Shown: one piece after another, positions 45,881-56,065 of the stretch | Layout: every line of letters begins with the position of its first letter | Position numbering within the stretch: position 1 is the first letter of the stretch | Origin: Marichromatium bheemlicum | Lineage (GTDB): Bacteria; Pseudomonadota; Gammaproteobacteria; Chromatiales; Chromatiaceae | Reading direction: 5' to 3' | DNA: 64,000 nt | Assembly: GCF_012276755.1 (NCBI RefSeq) | Contig: NZ_JAAXKX010000008.1 | Location: 62,001 to 126,000, forward strand | Program-made: the position numbers and the translations under genes | The notes under the pieces: generated by a model | Databases searched by the model: none | What the model was told of the DNA's origin: nothing | The model's input: the letters and a program-made list of their open reading frames with translations, nothing else

Positions 45881-46885
45881 TTGGCAACACATCGAGATCC
45901 GCAGCAACGTCCATTGCAGCTTCGTTTCAAGGACGCCCTGGCACAGGCACTGATGCGGCTGCTGGCGCGACTGCCACTGCGCGAGAGTCACCGCCTCGGC
46001 AACGGACTCGGCTGGCTATTGGCGCACTGGCCCAACCGCCAGCGTCGCAACGCCCTGATCAACCTCGCGCTCAGTTTCCCCGAGCACGACCGCGAACAGC
46101 TGCTGGCACAGCGCAACGACACCCTGCGTGAGATCAGCAAGACTTATTGTGAGATCGCTCAGCTGTGGCTGCGCCCGGCCGAAGAGGCGCTCGGCCTGAT
46201 CCGCGAGGTCCGCGGTGCCGAGCTGCTCGAGCGTCGCGACGGCAAGGGGCTGATCGTGCTCTCGCCACACATCGGTGCCTGGGAGCTGGCCGGGCTCTAT
46301 CTCGCCGAACAGGGGCCGACGGCGATCTTCTACAAGCCACAGAAGTATCTCGACGACCTCATCCGCCGCGCCCGTGCGCGCAGCGGCGCCACCCTCGCCC
46401 CGATCACCGGCAAGGGTATTCGGGTGCTGATCCAGGCGCTCGAACGCGGCGACTATGTCGGTATCCTCCCCGACCAAGAGCCCAAGGCCGACAAGGGGGC
46501 GGTGTTCGCGCCACTGTTCGGCATCCCCGCCTTCACCATGCTACTGGTCAACCGCCTGGCCAGGCGCACCGGGGTCCCGGTGATCTTCATGTTCGCCGAA
46601 CGCCTGAGCGGTGAGGACGGGTTCCGCATCCACTGTATCCGCGCCCCGGAGGGCATCGACAGCGCCGATGACAGGGTCGCCGCACGCGCCCTCAACCAGG
46701 GCATCGAGCAATGCATACGCCTCTGCCCGAGTCAGTACGTCTGGCCCTACAAGCGGTTCAGACGCCGCCCCGAGGGTTGGCCGAAGATCTATAGCGGAGG
46801 TCTCGCCGACGAGGAGGCACTGCAGCAGGTGGCACGACTCCGTCAGCAACATGCGGCACTGCAGGCAGCGAACGACACGGACTGA
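45881..46885 (+). CDS. LpxL/HtrB-type lysophospholipid acyltransferase
   Basis: A 334-residue inner-membrane-associated acyltransferase of the lipid A late-acyltransferase family. The catalytic H-x4-E/D motif is HIGAWE (in VLSPHIGAWELAGL). Further motifs are TAIFYKPQK, GIRVLIQAL, LPDQEPKADKG and the C-terminal QYVWPYKRFRRRPEGW. It starts at TTG 45881 after GGGAGA. It likely transfers an acyl chain to lipid A or a related lysolipid; which position is not evident. It is divergent from the rhodanese gene. Confidence 0.9.
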   Translation: MATHRDPQQRPLQLRFKDALAQALMRLLARLPLRESHRLGNGLGWLLAHWPNRQRRNALINLALSFPEHDREQLLAQRNDTLREISKTYCEIAQLWLRPAEEALGLIREVRGAELLERRDGKGLIVLSPHIGAWELAGLYLAEQGPTAIFYKPQKYLDDLIRRARARSGATLAPITGKGIRVLIQALERGDYVGILPDQEPKADKGAVFAPLFGIPAFTMLLVNRLARRTGVPVIFMFAERLSGEDGFRIHCIRAPEGIDSADDRVAARALNQGIEQCIRLCPSQYVWPYKRFRRRPEGWPKIYSGGLADEEALQQVARLRQQHAALQAANDTD

Positions 46886-46893
46886 AGCAGACT

Positions 46894-46918
46894 GCGCCCG
46901 GCGGCGAGCGCCGGGCGC
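46894..46918. terminator. Bidirectional terminator
   Basis: Perfect 10-bp arms GCGCCCGGCG and CGCCGGGCGC with a 5-base loop between the convergent acyltransferase and soxZ genes. Confidence 0.7.
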
Positions 46919-46924
46919 GCCTGA

Positions 46925-47239
46925 TCACGACGAGATGGTGGTGGTCGCGCTCTGGGTCTGGCCGCGGTTGTCGGTCCAGGTGATCTCGACCGGGTCGCCC
47001 TCGGCGCCCCCGGCGAACTTGAACGACAGGTAGGGGTTCTTCGACACCCCCCCGCTCCAGGAGGCGGTCATCACCACCTCCCCCTTGGCCTTGCACACCA
47101 CCTCCTGGATGAAGTGCGCTGGGATCAGTTCACCGCTCTTGCTGTCCTTACGCAGCCCGGTCTCCATCGGGTGGCTCATCAGGCACTTGACCGTCGTCAC
47201 CCCGTTCTTGGACTTGGCGCGGATCTTGATGTCAGACAT
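46925..47239 (-). CDS. soxZ: Thiosulfate oxidation carrier protein SoxZ
   Basis: A 104-residue Ig-like partner of SoxY (MSDIKIRAKSKNGVTTVKCLMSHPMETGLRKD, with the typical HPMETG). SoxYZ carries sulfur intermediates on the SoxY cysteine during periplasmic thiosulfate oxidation. It lies 47 bp after soxY. It has no signal peptide; it is known to be exported with SoxY by the Tat system. Other sox genes (soxB, soxXA) are not in the window, as often seen in purple sulfur bacteria. Confidence 0.97.
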   Translation of the reverse strand: MSDIKIRAKSKNGVTTVKCLMSHPMETGLRKDSKSGELIPAHFIQEVVCKAKGEVVMTASWSGGVSKNPYLSFKFAGGAEGDPVEITWTDNRGQTQSATTTISS

Positions 47240-47286
47240 TGGTTTCTACCTCGCGTTATCCGTTGCGCTCGCGGCACCGACCCGCA

Positions 47287-47760
47287 TCACCCGCCGCACC
47301 CACCGATGGTGACCTTCACCGTCCGGCTGTTCCTGAAGACCTGATCACCCGCCTTGACCACGGCGGTCACGTCGGCCGTCTCGGCCATCTTGATACGCGT
47401 GGAGGCAAAGGGCATGGCATTGGGACCAAGCTCGAAGGCAGCGATCAGCGGGGTCTGGTTCTTCTCGGCGAAGATCGCGATCGAGGTCACCCCATCGATC
47501 TCGGCCTCGACCGTCACCGGCACCACCGCACCGTTCTCGGCGATGTCCGGGGCCTTGATGTGGATGCGCCCGTCACGCTCGGCGCTCTCGCTGCCGACCA
47601 GCGCCGAGAGCGCCTCGGGCATCTCCTTGGCCTTGAAGGCCGCCTCGTTCCAGTCGGCGAGCACCAGCCGTGGCGACAACAGCCCGGCGCTCACCGCGAC
47701 CCCGATCGAACCTGCGCTCAGCGAGCCCTTGAGCAGGATTCTGCGTTTTGCATCGATCAT
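47287..47760 (-). CDS. soxY: Thiosulfate oxidation carrier protein SoxY
   Basis: A 157-residue sulfur carrier. A Tat signal (KRRILLKGSLSAGSIG; the RR precedes a hydrophobic stretch) covers residues about 5-35. The C-terminus VTIGGCGG is the swinging arm with the sulfur-binding cysteine, and it is intact. The start at 47760 follows AGGAGAG. It precedes soxZ and lies downstream of a BepA-like protease gene on the same strand with a 187-bp gap that probably holds its own promoter. Confidence 0.97.
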   Translation of the reverse strand: MIDAKRRILLKGSLSAGSIGVAVSAGLLSPRLVLADWNEAAFKAKEMPEALSALVGSESAERDGRIHIKAPDIAENGAVVPVTVEAEIDGVTSIAIFAEKNQTPLIAAFELGPNAMPFASTRIKMAETADVTAVVKAGDQVFRNSRTVKVTIGGCGG

Positions 47761-47947
47761 CAACTCTCTCCTGTCGAGCATGGGTGGATGGTCTGCCGAT
47801 CTGCGACCGCCGCGGACCGCCTCCGCGATCGCGCCGACGCCGCACGGCGCCAGCATACCTGGCACCACGGCACATCATGATCGTGTACGAGGCGCCGCAC
47901 CCCGGCCCAGCCGTTCGCGCCCGCCCCCGACGGGCGCGGCGGCGCAC

Positions 47948-49441
47948 TCAGCCCAGCGGGTCGTCGCGCTCGCGCTGCTCGCGTTCCTCCTCGCGCAGCA
48001 TATCGAGCCGTGCCTGGATCTGGGCGGCATCGTGATAGGGGATATCGCGTTGTCGCAGGGCGATCTCAAGCTGGCGGATCGCCGGCTCCAGGTCGCCGAG
48101 CAGATACAAGCGCTCGGCACGATAGCGATGGGTCGCGGCACGATCCCCAGACTTGATCGCCGCCCGCTCCAGTAGGTCATAGAGCATCACGCTATCGGGG
48201 CGCAACCGTACCAGGTCCTCGAGCGCCTCGAGCGCCTGCGCCGCCCGCCCCTGCTCGAGCAACAGGCGAGCCCGCACCGTCCCGATCACCCAGTCATTGG
48301 GCGAGAGCGAGAGGGTCTGGCTGAGCACGCCCAGCGCCTCGTCCGAGCGCCCCAGGCGTTGCGCCAGCTCCGCCTCGAGGACGATGAACTCGGGCTGACT
48401 GGGGCGGGCGGCGAGCAGCGCCCCCAGCTCGGCCTCGGCACGACGATAGTCACGCGCCCGGGTGAGCGCCAGGGCATAGCCATAACGCTCGGCGATGGCA
48501 TTGCGATGGCGCCCCTCGCGCAAGGTGGCACGAAAGTGCGCCACCGCCTGCTCGGCGCGATCATAGCCACGCTCGCGCAAACGCGCGCGGGTGAGGTGGA
48601 AACGCAGGCTGTCGGGGCGCTGGCGGGCGCCATAGCTCTCGGCGCGTTCGAGCGCCTCAGCGATGCGGTTGGCCGTCACCGGGTGGGTGCGAAGAAACTC
48701 GGGGGCGGCGCTGTCGTGGATCTGACCGGCACGCGAGAGCCGCTCGAAGAAGCCGGCCATGGCGAAGGGGTCGTGCTCGGCACGCACCAGGGTGGAGATG
48801 CCAATGCGATCGGCCTCCTTCTCGTTCTCACGGGTGAAATTGATACGGTGTTGGATGGCCGCCGCCTGGATCCCGGCGATCGCGGCCATCCCCGCATCGC
48901 CCGAGACCTGAGCGCCGAGGATGGCCGCTGCCACCAACAGCGCGGTCGCCGGCACACTGAGCCGGCTCTGATCCTCGAACCCACGCATCAGGTGACGCTG
49001 AGTGACATGGGCGATCTCATGAGCGATCACCGCCGCCAACTCGCTCTCGGTCTGAGCGGCGAGCACCAACCCGGCATAGACACCGATATAACCGCCCGGC
49101 CCGGCGAAGGCGTTGACCACCGGCTCGTCGATCAGAAAAAAACGGAAACGCCGCCCGGTGGCATCCGGGGCAGCGGCCACCAGTGAGCGCCCGAGCGACT
49201 CGATATAGCCGGTCAGCAGCGGGTCATCGAGTACCGGCAGGCGCTCACGCACCTGTTGCATGAAGGCCTTGCCCAGACGGGCCTCTGCGCCCTGGGTCAT
49301 CACCGTGTCAGCCGAGCTGGCGAGATCGGGCAGCTCGAAGTACTGTGCGCGCGGCGCCCCCGGGCAGCACAGCGCCGGGATCAGCACGAGGGGGAGCAGT
49401 GCGCGGTGAAGGGCCTGCAGTCGGCACATGGATCGGATCAT
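47948..49441 (-). CDS. BepA-like periplasmic M48 metalloprotease with TPR repeats
   Basis: A 497-residue protein. It has a signal peptide (residues about 1-30), then the M48 peptidase domain with the zinc motif HEIAHVTQRH near residue 138 and the downstream EKEADRIG. The C-terminal about 220 residues are helical TPR repeats (RAEAELGALLAARPSQPEF, ALGVLSQTLSLSPNDW). BepA proteins take part in outer membrane protein assembly and LptD maturation. ATG 49441 and ATG 49429 are both possible starts. Confidence 0.92.
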   Translation of the reverse strand: MIRSMCRLQALHRALLPLVLIPALCCPGAPRAQYFELPDLASSADTVMTQGAEARLGKAFMQQVRERLPVLDDPLLTGYIESLGRSLVAAAPDATGRRFRFFLIDEPVVNAFAGPGGYIGVYAGLVLAAQTESELAAVIAHEIAHVTQRHLMRGFEDQSRLSVPATALLVAAAILGAQVSGDAGMAAIAGIQAAAIQHRINFTRENEKEADRIGISTLVRAEHDPFAMAGFFERLSRAGQIHDSAAPEFLRTHPVTANRIAEALERAESYGARQRPDSLRFHLTRARLRERGYDRAEQAVAHFRATLREGRHRNAIAERYGYALALTRARDYRRAEAELGALLAARPSQPEFIVLEAELAQRLGRSDEALGVLSQTLSLSPNDWVIGTVRARLLLEQGRAAQALEALEDLVRLRPDSVMLYDLLERAAIKSGDRAATHRYRAERLYLLGDLEPAIRQLEIALRQRDIPYHDAAQIQARLDMLREEEREQRERDDPLG

Positions 49442-49821
49442 GACCTCGCCAGCGATTCGGGCCTGGATGGTGACAGTAAGGTGGCCACCACATCCTCGCC
49501 GACATCGACGAGGATGTCGACGCCTCGATCGATCGTCATCCTCACGCCCGACCCAACCTCGTTGTCAACTATTAGAAAACCGCTGTATTCTTAACCACCC
49601 ACCCAGACGCCAACGCAGCGTGAACCCCGGCGCACCGCTGGCGCCCTGGAGGCAGGCAGGCGACGCCATCCGATCGGCCTGCCCCACGACACGGAGATCA
49701 ACGTCTCTGACAGAGAGGACGAGGCCGTACCTGGGCTCACCGGCGGCGGCCAGCACCACGTCCGCTCGGGTACAGACCCGCGAGCGGATGCCATCACGAA
49801 CTAGCGCGGAGAGACCCGGAC
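49442..49821. other. Divergent intergenic region
   Basis: 380 bp without a supported gene. A plausible plus-strand promoter is TTGTCA (49562-49567), 18 bp, TATTCT (49586-49591), about 230 bp before the small acidic protein gene. No other structure was recognised. Confidence 0.4.
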
Positions 49822-50019
49822 ATGAATCAGTTCTACTACGACGCGGTCACCAAGATGGAACAGCTCGGCGTCGATGACGAATACATCCAGGGCTGGCAGT
49901 GCGGCTTCCTGCAGAACCCCAAGCGCGAGGAGCAGCGCCTGACCGAGGCCTATGCCGCGGGCTACGACGACGGCGAGGAGAAGAACGCCGAGAACTTCGC
50001 CAACTGGGTCAGGGAGTGA
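49822..50019 (+). CDS. Small acidic conserved-looking protein
   Basis: A 65-residue protein, MNQFYYDAVTKMEQLGVDDE and onward, rich in acidic and aromatic residues. It contains YIQGWQCGFLQNPKREEQ and AYAAGYDDGEE. The pattern GW..G...NP....AY..GY..G is loosely reminiscent of ribosome modulation factor-like proteins, but the match is not good enough for a name. GGAGA precedes the ATG, and a perfect terminator follows, which support it as a real gene. It has no signal peptide. Confidence 0.65.
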   Translation: MNQFYYDAVTKMEQLGVDDEYIQGWQCGFLQNPKREEQRLTEAYAAGYDDGEEKNAENFANWVRE

Positions 50020-50023
50020 CCCC

Positions 50024-50051
50024 GGTCCGGGGCGCCAGCGCGCCCCGGACC
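50024..50051. terminator. Bidirectional terminator
   Basis: Perfect 12-bp arms GGTCCGGGGCGC and GCGCCCCGGACC around a 4-base loop, directly between two convergent stop codons. Confidence 0.8.
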
Positions 50052-50053
50052 TC

Positions 50054-52539
50054 TCAGTGATGACGCAGGGTGTGCAGTGGCGGGCGCACCAGCAGCGGAT
50101 AGGTCGCCACCACCCCGGCCCCGCCGATCAGCAGCCCCGAGCCCAGCACCCCGATCGTCCACAACCAGGGGTTGAAGACGAACGCGATGCCGAAGAGCTG
50201 CTCGGCGAGCAGCCAACCGATGCCCTCGGCGAACACCGAGGCGAGCAGACCGGCGAGCAGACCGGCGCCGACGAACTCCACCGCCAGCGCACCGAGCAGC
50301 CGCGCCCGCCCCACCCCAAGGGTACGCAGGATGGCGTGCTCGACACGACGGTCCTCCAGGCTCGCCTGGATCCCCGCATACATCACCAGCAGCCCCGCGG
50401 CGAGGGTGAAGAGGAACACGTACTCCACCGCCAGCACCCCGCGATCGACCACCTGACGCACCTGTTGGAGCAGCGCGTCGACATCGAGCAGGGTGAGGTT
50501 GGGGAAGCGGCGCACCAGCTCGACGAGCAGCGACTCGTCGCTCGCCGGGACGTGGAAGCTGGTGATATGGCTTGCCGGCTCGTCACCGAGCAACGCCGGC
50601 GAGGCGATGACGAAGAAGTTGACGTTGAAGCTGTCCCACTGCACCTCGCGCAGGCTGGTCACCGGGGCCGCGACCTCGCGCCCCGCGACCATGAAGGCGA
50701 TCTCATCACCGAGCGAAATGCCCAGGGTCTCGGCCAGATCGCGCTCGACCGAGAATTGCGGCGGCACCTCCGCGCCCTGCCACCAGGCACCGGCGACGAT
50801 ACGATTGTCCGCGCCCAGCCGGGTACCGTAGCTGAGGTTGAACTCGCGCGTGGCGAGCCGCTCGGCGCGCGGATCGGCATAGTCCGAGGGTGCCACCGCG
50901 CGATCGTTGATCCGCACCAGCCGGCCCCGAATCATCGGGTCGAAGGCGACGTCCTCGATGCCCTGCGCGGCGAGCAACGCCCGCATCGGCTCGACCTGCT
51001 GCGGCTGGATGTTGATCGCGAACTGGTTCGGTGCCCCCGGCGGCAGACTCTCGCGCCAGCCCTGCAACAGATCGACCCGCACCACCGCGAGCAGTAGCAG
51101 CGCGAGGATACCGACCCCGAACCCGGTGATCTGCAACACCGCACCGCCGGGGCGGCGGGTCAGCGCCGCCAGCCCGAGCCGCCACAGCCCGCGGCTGCGC
51201 CCGGCGAGCAGCGCCGCCAGCCGCACCAGCGCGAGCACCGCGACCACCAGACAGACCAGCGCCGCGGCCAGCCCGGCGAGCAACTTCCAGGCGAGCGCGA
51301 ACTCGCCGGCCTGCCACAGCACCAGGGCCGACAGCGCCAGCGCCGCCAGCACCACGGCCAGCGCCACCGAGCCGCGCGGCGCGCCGAGATCGCGGCGCAG
51401 CGCGCGCAGCGGCGAGACCTGGGCGAGCTGCAGCAGCGGCGGCAGCGCGAAGCCGAGCAGGGTCACCAGCCCGGTGCCCAGGCCCACCAGCAGCGGCGAC
51501 CAGGAGGCGGCCGGCAGCGCGGTGCCGAACCAGTCGCTGAACACCGCCAGCAGCCCGGCCTGGGCGATCCAGCCGAGTGCGCTGCCGAGCAGGCTCGCGG
51601 CCAGCCCGAACATCACCAACCGCAACACGAATACCCGCATCAGCAGGTGTCGGCGCGCGCCGAGACAGCGCATCACCGCCACCGCATCGATCTGGCGCCC
51701 GACCAGGCGGTGACTGGCCAGGGCGATCGCCGCCCCGGCCACCAACAGGGTGCTGAGGCTGGCGAGATGGAGGAAGCGCGAGGCACGCTCGACGGCATTG
51801 GCGAACTCGGGTCGCGCCGCACTCGCGGTGAGCAGCTCGAAGCCGTCGGCCTCGGCCCGTGCCCCGACCCAGGCGGCATAGTCGGCGACCGCGTCCTCGG
51901 GGCCAGCGAGCAACAGCCGATGGGTGGCGCGACTGGCCGGGCCGAGCAGCCCGGTGGCGGGCAGGTCGGCGGCGTTGAGCAGCACCCGCGGGGCGAGATT
52001 GAACAGCCGACCGCCGGCATCCGGCTCATAGGCGAGGATGGCGCCGATGCGCAGGTCCGTCTCGCCAAGCGTGAGAGGGTCGCCGACCTGCAGCTCGAGC
52101 AGGCGCAGCAGGCGCGACTCGACCCACAGCTCGCCGGCTGGCGGTCCCTGCTCGCGCGGCTGCTCGGCGGCGGCGAAATCGGCGCGCACCCGCAACTGGC
52201 CGCGCAGCGGATAACCCGGCTCGACCGCCTTGGCCTGCACCAGCTGCGGCCCCTCCGGCCCCAGCACCACCGAGCGGAACTCGACCGTCGCGGCACTGAC
52301 CAACCCCAAGGATCCGGCATGATCACGCCATTGCGGCACCGGTGCTCGCGTCCCCTCGAGGACCAGATCAGCGGCCAGTAGCTCGCCGCCCTGACGCGCC
52401 ATCCCCGCCTCGATGCGACTGGCGAAGAAGCCCACGGCGGTCACCGCCGCTACCGTCAGCACCAACGCAGCGGTGAGCAGATAGAGTTCGCCGCTGCGCC
52501 AGTCCTGGCGCAACAGCCGCAGTCCGATCCGCCAGGCCT

Positions 52540-52543
<4 letters not shown>
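50054..52543 (-). CDS. ABC transporter permease, FtsX-like (YbbP type)
   Basis: An 829-residue inner-membrane protein with ten predicted helices. There is one at the N-terminus (about 18-40), then a large periplasmic domain, then groups of helices carrying the FtsX domain signatures (ASHRLVGRQIDAVAVMRCLGARR and EHAILRTLGVGRARLLGALA), with a second periplasmic domain between them. It pairs with the ATPase encoded 4 bp upstream-overlapping. YbbA-YbbP systems next to tesA are known in E. coli, and lipid or toxic-compound export is suspected. Confidence 0.92.
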
Positions 52544-53227
<684 letters not shown>

Positions 53228-53229
<2 letters not shown>

Positions 53230-53848
53230 GATCCGTCTACTCCTGATTGCTGCACTGTCACTGTGCCCCCCATTGCTCCAGGCCGCCCCGCCGACCTTGC
53301 TGGTCCTTGGCGACAGCTTGAGCGCAGGCTATGGCATCGATCGCGAACAGGGCTGGGTGTGGTTGCTCGAACAACGCCTCGAGCGGCAGGCGCTCGCCTA
53401 TCGTACGGTCAACGCGAGCGTGTCCGGGGACACCAGCGCAGGCGGCCTGACGCGATTGCCAGCGCTGCTCGAACGTCATCACCCGGCGGTGGTGGTCATC
53501 GAACTCGGTGCCAACGACGGGTTGCGTGGACTGAGCCTGGAGCGGCTGCGCGCCAACCTCGAGGCGCTCATCACCCAGGCACGGACAGCCGGGAGTCGGG
53601 TGCTATTGCTCGGCGTACGGCTGCCGCCGAACTACGGTGCGGCCTACATCGATCGCTTTCAAGCCGTGTTCCATGAGGCCGCCGCCGCGCATGATGTCCC
53701 CTTGGTTGCGGAGATGCTGCGCGGCATCGCCGAGGATCGCACGCTGATGCAGCCCGACGGGCTCCACCCGACGGCCGCCGCCCAGCCGCGCATCCTCGAC
53801 AATGTCTGGCCGGCCCTGCGCACGCTGCTCGTGGCCGAGCAGCCTTGA
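53228..53848 (+). CDS. tesA: Acyl-CoA thioesterase I / lysophospholipase L1-type (TesA)
   Basis: A 206-residue SGNH-hydrolase. It has a signal peptide (MIRLLLIAALSLCPPLLQAA). The four blocks are LGDSLSAGYG (nucleophile Ser), VSGDTSAGG (Gly), ELGANDGLRG (Asn) and DGLHPT (Asp and His). It hydrolyses acyl-thioesters or lysophospholipids in the periplasm. It is divergent from ybbAP with overlapping start codons, a gene order known for ybbA-tesA in enterobacteria. Confidence 0.95.
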
Positions 53849-53893
53849 AGGCGCGGACGGGCCATCCCTTTTCCTCAAGACCAGGAGAGCGCC

Positions 53894-55021
53894 ATGCATC
53901 GCGTCACCATCGTCGGGTCCGGCTTCGCAGCCCTGACCGCCGCCCAGCAGTTGCGCAAGTCGAACCCCGATGTCGAGATCACCCTGGTGAGCCCCAAGGC
54001 CGAGTTCGTCTATCTACCCGGCCTGATCTGGGTACCACCGGGACTGCGCCGAGGCGAGGATCTGCGCCTCGATCTCGGCCACTTCCTGAGGCGCATGCGG
54101 GTACGCCATGTCGCCGCCGAGGCCACGGGCCTGAGCAACGGCGGCCGCACCCTGGAGACGACCCAGGTACCGATCAACAATGACGGGCTGATCATCGCCA
54201 GCGGCGGTCGCTTCCTCAAGAAGCTGCCCGGTATCGAGCACGCCATCACCCCCTGTGAGGGCATCGCCGCGGCCGAGCGCATCCGCGACCGCATCCGCGC
54301 CATGGACGGCGGCACCATCGCCCTGGGCTTCGCCGGCAACCCCAAGGAGCCGAGCGCGATGCGCGGTGGGCCGATGTTCGAATTTCTCTTCGGGCTCGAC
54401 AACCAACTGCGCCAGGAGGGCCGGCGCGAACGCTTCGAGCTGGTGTTCTTCACCCCGGCGCCACGCCCCGGCAACCGCCTCGGCCCCAAGGCCGTCGAGG
54501 GATTGCTCGCGGAGATGCACCGGCGCGACATCCGCACCCACCTCGGTCACAAGCTCAAGGGCTTCTCGGCAGAGGGGGTGAGCACCGAGGGTGGTGATTT
54601 CGCCGCCGACCTGATCCTGTTCATGCCAGGGATGACCGGCAACACCTGGTTCGACAACACCGCACTGCCGCGCTCGCCGGGCGGGCTGATCGAGGCCGAG
54701 CGCACCTGCCGCGTGCCGGGCCTCGAACGGGTCTATGTCGCCGGCGACTCGGGTAGCTTCCCGGGACCGGAGTGGATGCCCAAGCAGGCGCACATGGCCG
54801 ACCTGCAGGCACGTACTGCGGCACGCAACCTGCTCGCCGAGTTCGCCGGTCAGACACCGACCGAGACCTTCCGTGTCGAGCTGCTATGCATCGTCGACGC
54901 CAATCGCGACGGCATGTTGGTGGCGCGTAACGAGCGCTTCAATCTGGTGCTACCGAGCCTGCGGGTCTTCCATTGGCTCAAGCGCTTCTTCGAGTGGAAC
55001 TATCTGCGCCGCTTCCATTGA
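53894..55021 (+). CDS. FAD-dependent oxidoreductase, sulfide:quinone oxidoreductase-like
   Basis: A 375-residue flavoprotein of the pyridine nucleotide-disulfide family. The FAD site is VTIVGSGFAALTAA at the N-terminus and VYVAGDSGSFPGPEW near residue 280. It resembles sulfide:quinone oxidoreductases in length and in the C-terminal FNLVLPSLRVFHWLKRFFEW amphipathic anchor. Cysteines are at 121 (ITPCEG), in RTCRVPG and in ELLCIVD. The second redox cysteine expected near residue 156 is not evident, since GNPKEPSAMRGGP lacks it. It may be an unusual SQR type or another membrane-bound quinone reductase. GGAGA precedes the start. Confidence 0.7.
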   Translation: MHRVTIVGSGFAALTAAQQLRKSNPDVEITLVSPKAEFVYLPGLIWVPPGLRRGEDLRLDLGHFLRRMRVRHVAAEATGLSNGGRTLETTQVPINNDGLIIASGGRFLKKLPGIEHAITPCEGIAAAERIRDRIRAMDGGTIALGFAGNPKEPSAMRGGPMFEFLFGLDNQLRQEGRRERFELVFFTPAPRPGNRLGPKAVEGLLAEMHRRDIRTHLGHKLKGFSAEGVSTEGGDFAADLILFMPGMTGNTWFDNTALPRSPGGLIEAERTCRVPGLERVYVAGDSGSFPGPEWMPKQAHMADLQARTAARNLLAEFAGQTPTETFRVELLCIVDANRDGMLVARNERFNLVLPSLRVFHWLKRFFEWNYLRRFH

Positions 55022-55070
55022 GCGCGAAGGGTGCCGCGGGAACGACACCGCAAGGAATCCGCTGAGGAAT

Positions 55071-55096
55071 ATGGGGCCGGCACACGCCGGCCCCAT
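55071..55096. terminator. Bidirectional terminator
   Basis: Perfect 11-bp arms ATGGGGCCGGC and GCCGGCCCCAT with loop ACAC, between the convergent SQR-like gene and secF. Confidence 0.75.
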
Positions 55097-55101
55097 CGCG
55101 T

Positions 55102-56055
55102 TCAGGGCCGCACGTCGGCCCCGGCGCCCTCCTTCTCGGGCGGCAGCAGGTCGGTCTTGCTCAGCCCCAACCACACCACCGAGGCGGTGGCGACATAGAT
55201 CGAGGAGTAGGTCCCGATCACCACGCCGATGATCAACGCCAACGAGAAGCCGCTGATCACCTCGCCACCGAGCACATAGAGCGCGATCAGCACCAGCAAC
55301 GTGGTACAGGAGGTCACCACGGTGCGCGAGAGCGTCTGGTTGATCGAGGCGTTGATGATCTCGATCACCGTGCCCTTGCGCATCCGGCGGAAGTTCTCGC
55401 GCACCCGGTCGAAGACCACGATGGTGTCGTTGAGCGAGTAGCCGATCACCGCCAGCACCGCCGCCAACACCGTCAGGTCGAAGTTGATCTGCAGCAGCGA
55501 GAAGATGCCGAGCACGACGATCACGTCGTGTACCAGCGCCACCACCGAGCCGACGGCAAAGCGCCACTCGAAACGCAGCGCGACATAGACGAGGATGCCG
55601 ATCAGCGAGAACAGCATCGCCAACCCACCCTGCTCGCGCAGCTCCTCGCCGACCTGGGGCCCGACGAACTCGACCCGGCGTAGCTCCACCTCCTCGGCGG
55701 CGGCCGTGCTCAGCGCCTGGAAGACACGGTCACTGAGCTGGGCGCTCGTGCCTTCGTCCTCGTCGGCGTCCGGCGCGAGCCGGATCAGCACATCCTGACG
55801 CGAGCCGAAGTGCTGCACCGTGGCGCCAACGAAGCCACCGGCCTCGAGTGCCGCGGTGACCTCGGAGAGTTCGGCCGGGTTCTGGTAACCGACCTCGATC
55901 ACGGTACCGCCGGTGAAGTCCAACCCGAAGTCGAAGCCACGCAGCAGCATCGACAGCAGCGCCACTACCAGCACCGAGCCGGAGAGGATCGCCGCCCAGC
56001 GCCGCTTGCCCATGAAATCGATGTTCAGGGTCTTGGCCATAGCCTTGTTGCTCAT
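55102..56055 (-). CDS. secF: Protein translocase subunit SecF
   Basis: A 317-residue inner-membrane subunit of SecDF, which uses the proton gradient to help pull proteins through SecYEG. TM1 is at about 21-38, followed by a periplasmic domain and five helices from about 135 on. The family motif GFDFGLDFTGGT follows TM1, and YSLNDTIVVFDRVRE is in the helix bundle. It is 10 bp downstream of secD. A later in-frame ATG (MAKTLN) is an alternative start. Confidence 0.96.
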   Translation of the reverse strand: MSNKAMAKTLNIDFMGKRRWAAILSGSVLVVALLSMLLRGFDFGLDFTGGTVIEVGYQNPAELSEVTAALEAGGFVGATVQHFGSRQDVLIRLAPDADEDEGTSAQLSDRVFQALSTAAAEEVELRRVEFVGPQVGEELREQGGLAMLFSLIGILVYVALRFEWRFAVGSVVALVHDVIVVLGIFSLLQINFDLTVLAAVLAVIGYSLNDTIVVFDRVRENFRRMRKGTVIEIINASINQTLSRTVVTSCTTLLVLIALYVLGGEVISGFSLALIIGVVIGTYSSIYVATASVVWLGLSKTDLLPPEKEGAGADVRP

Positions 56056-56065
56056 GCCGATCTCC

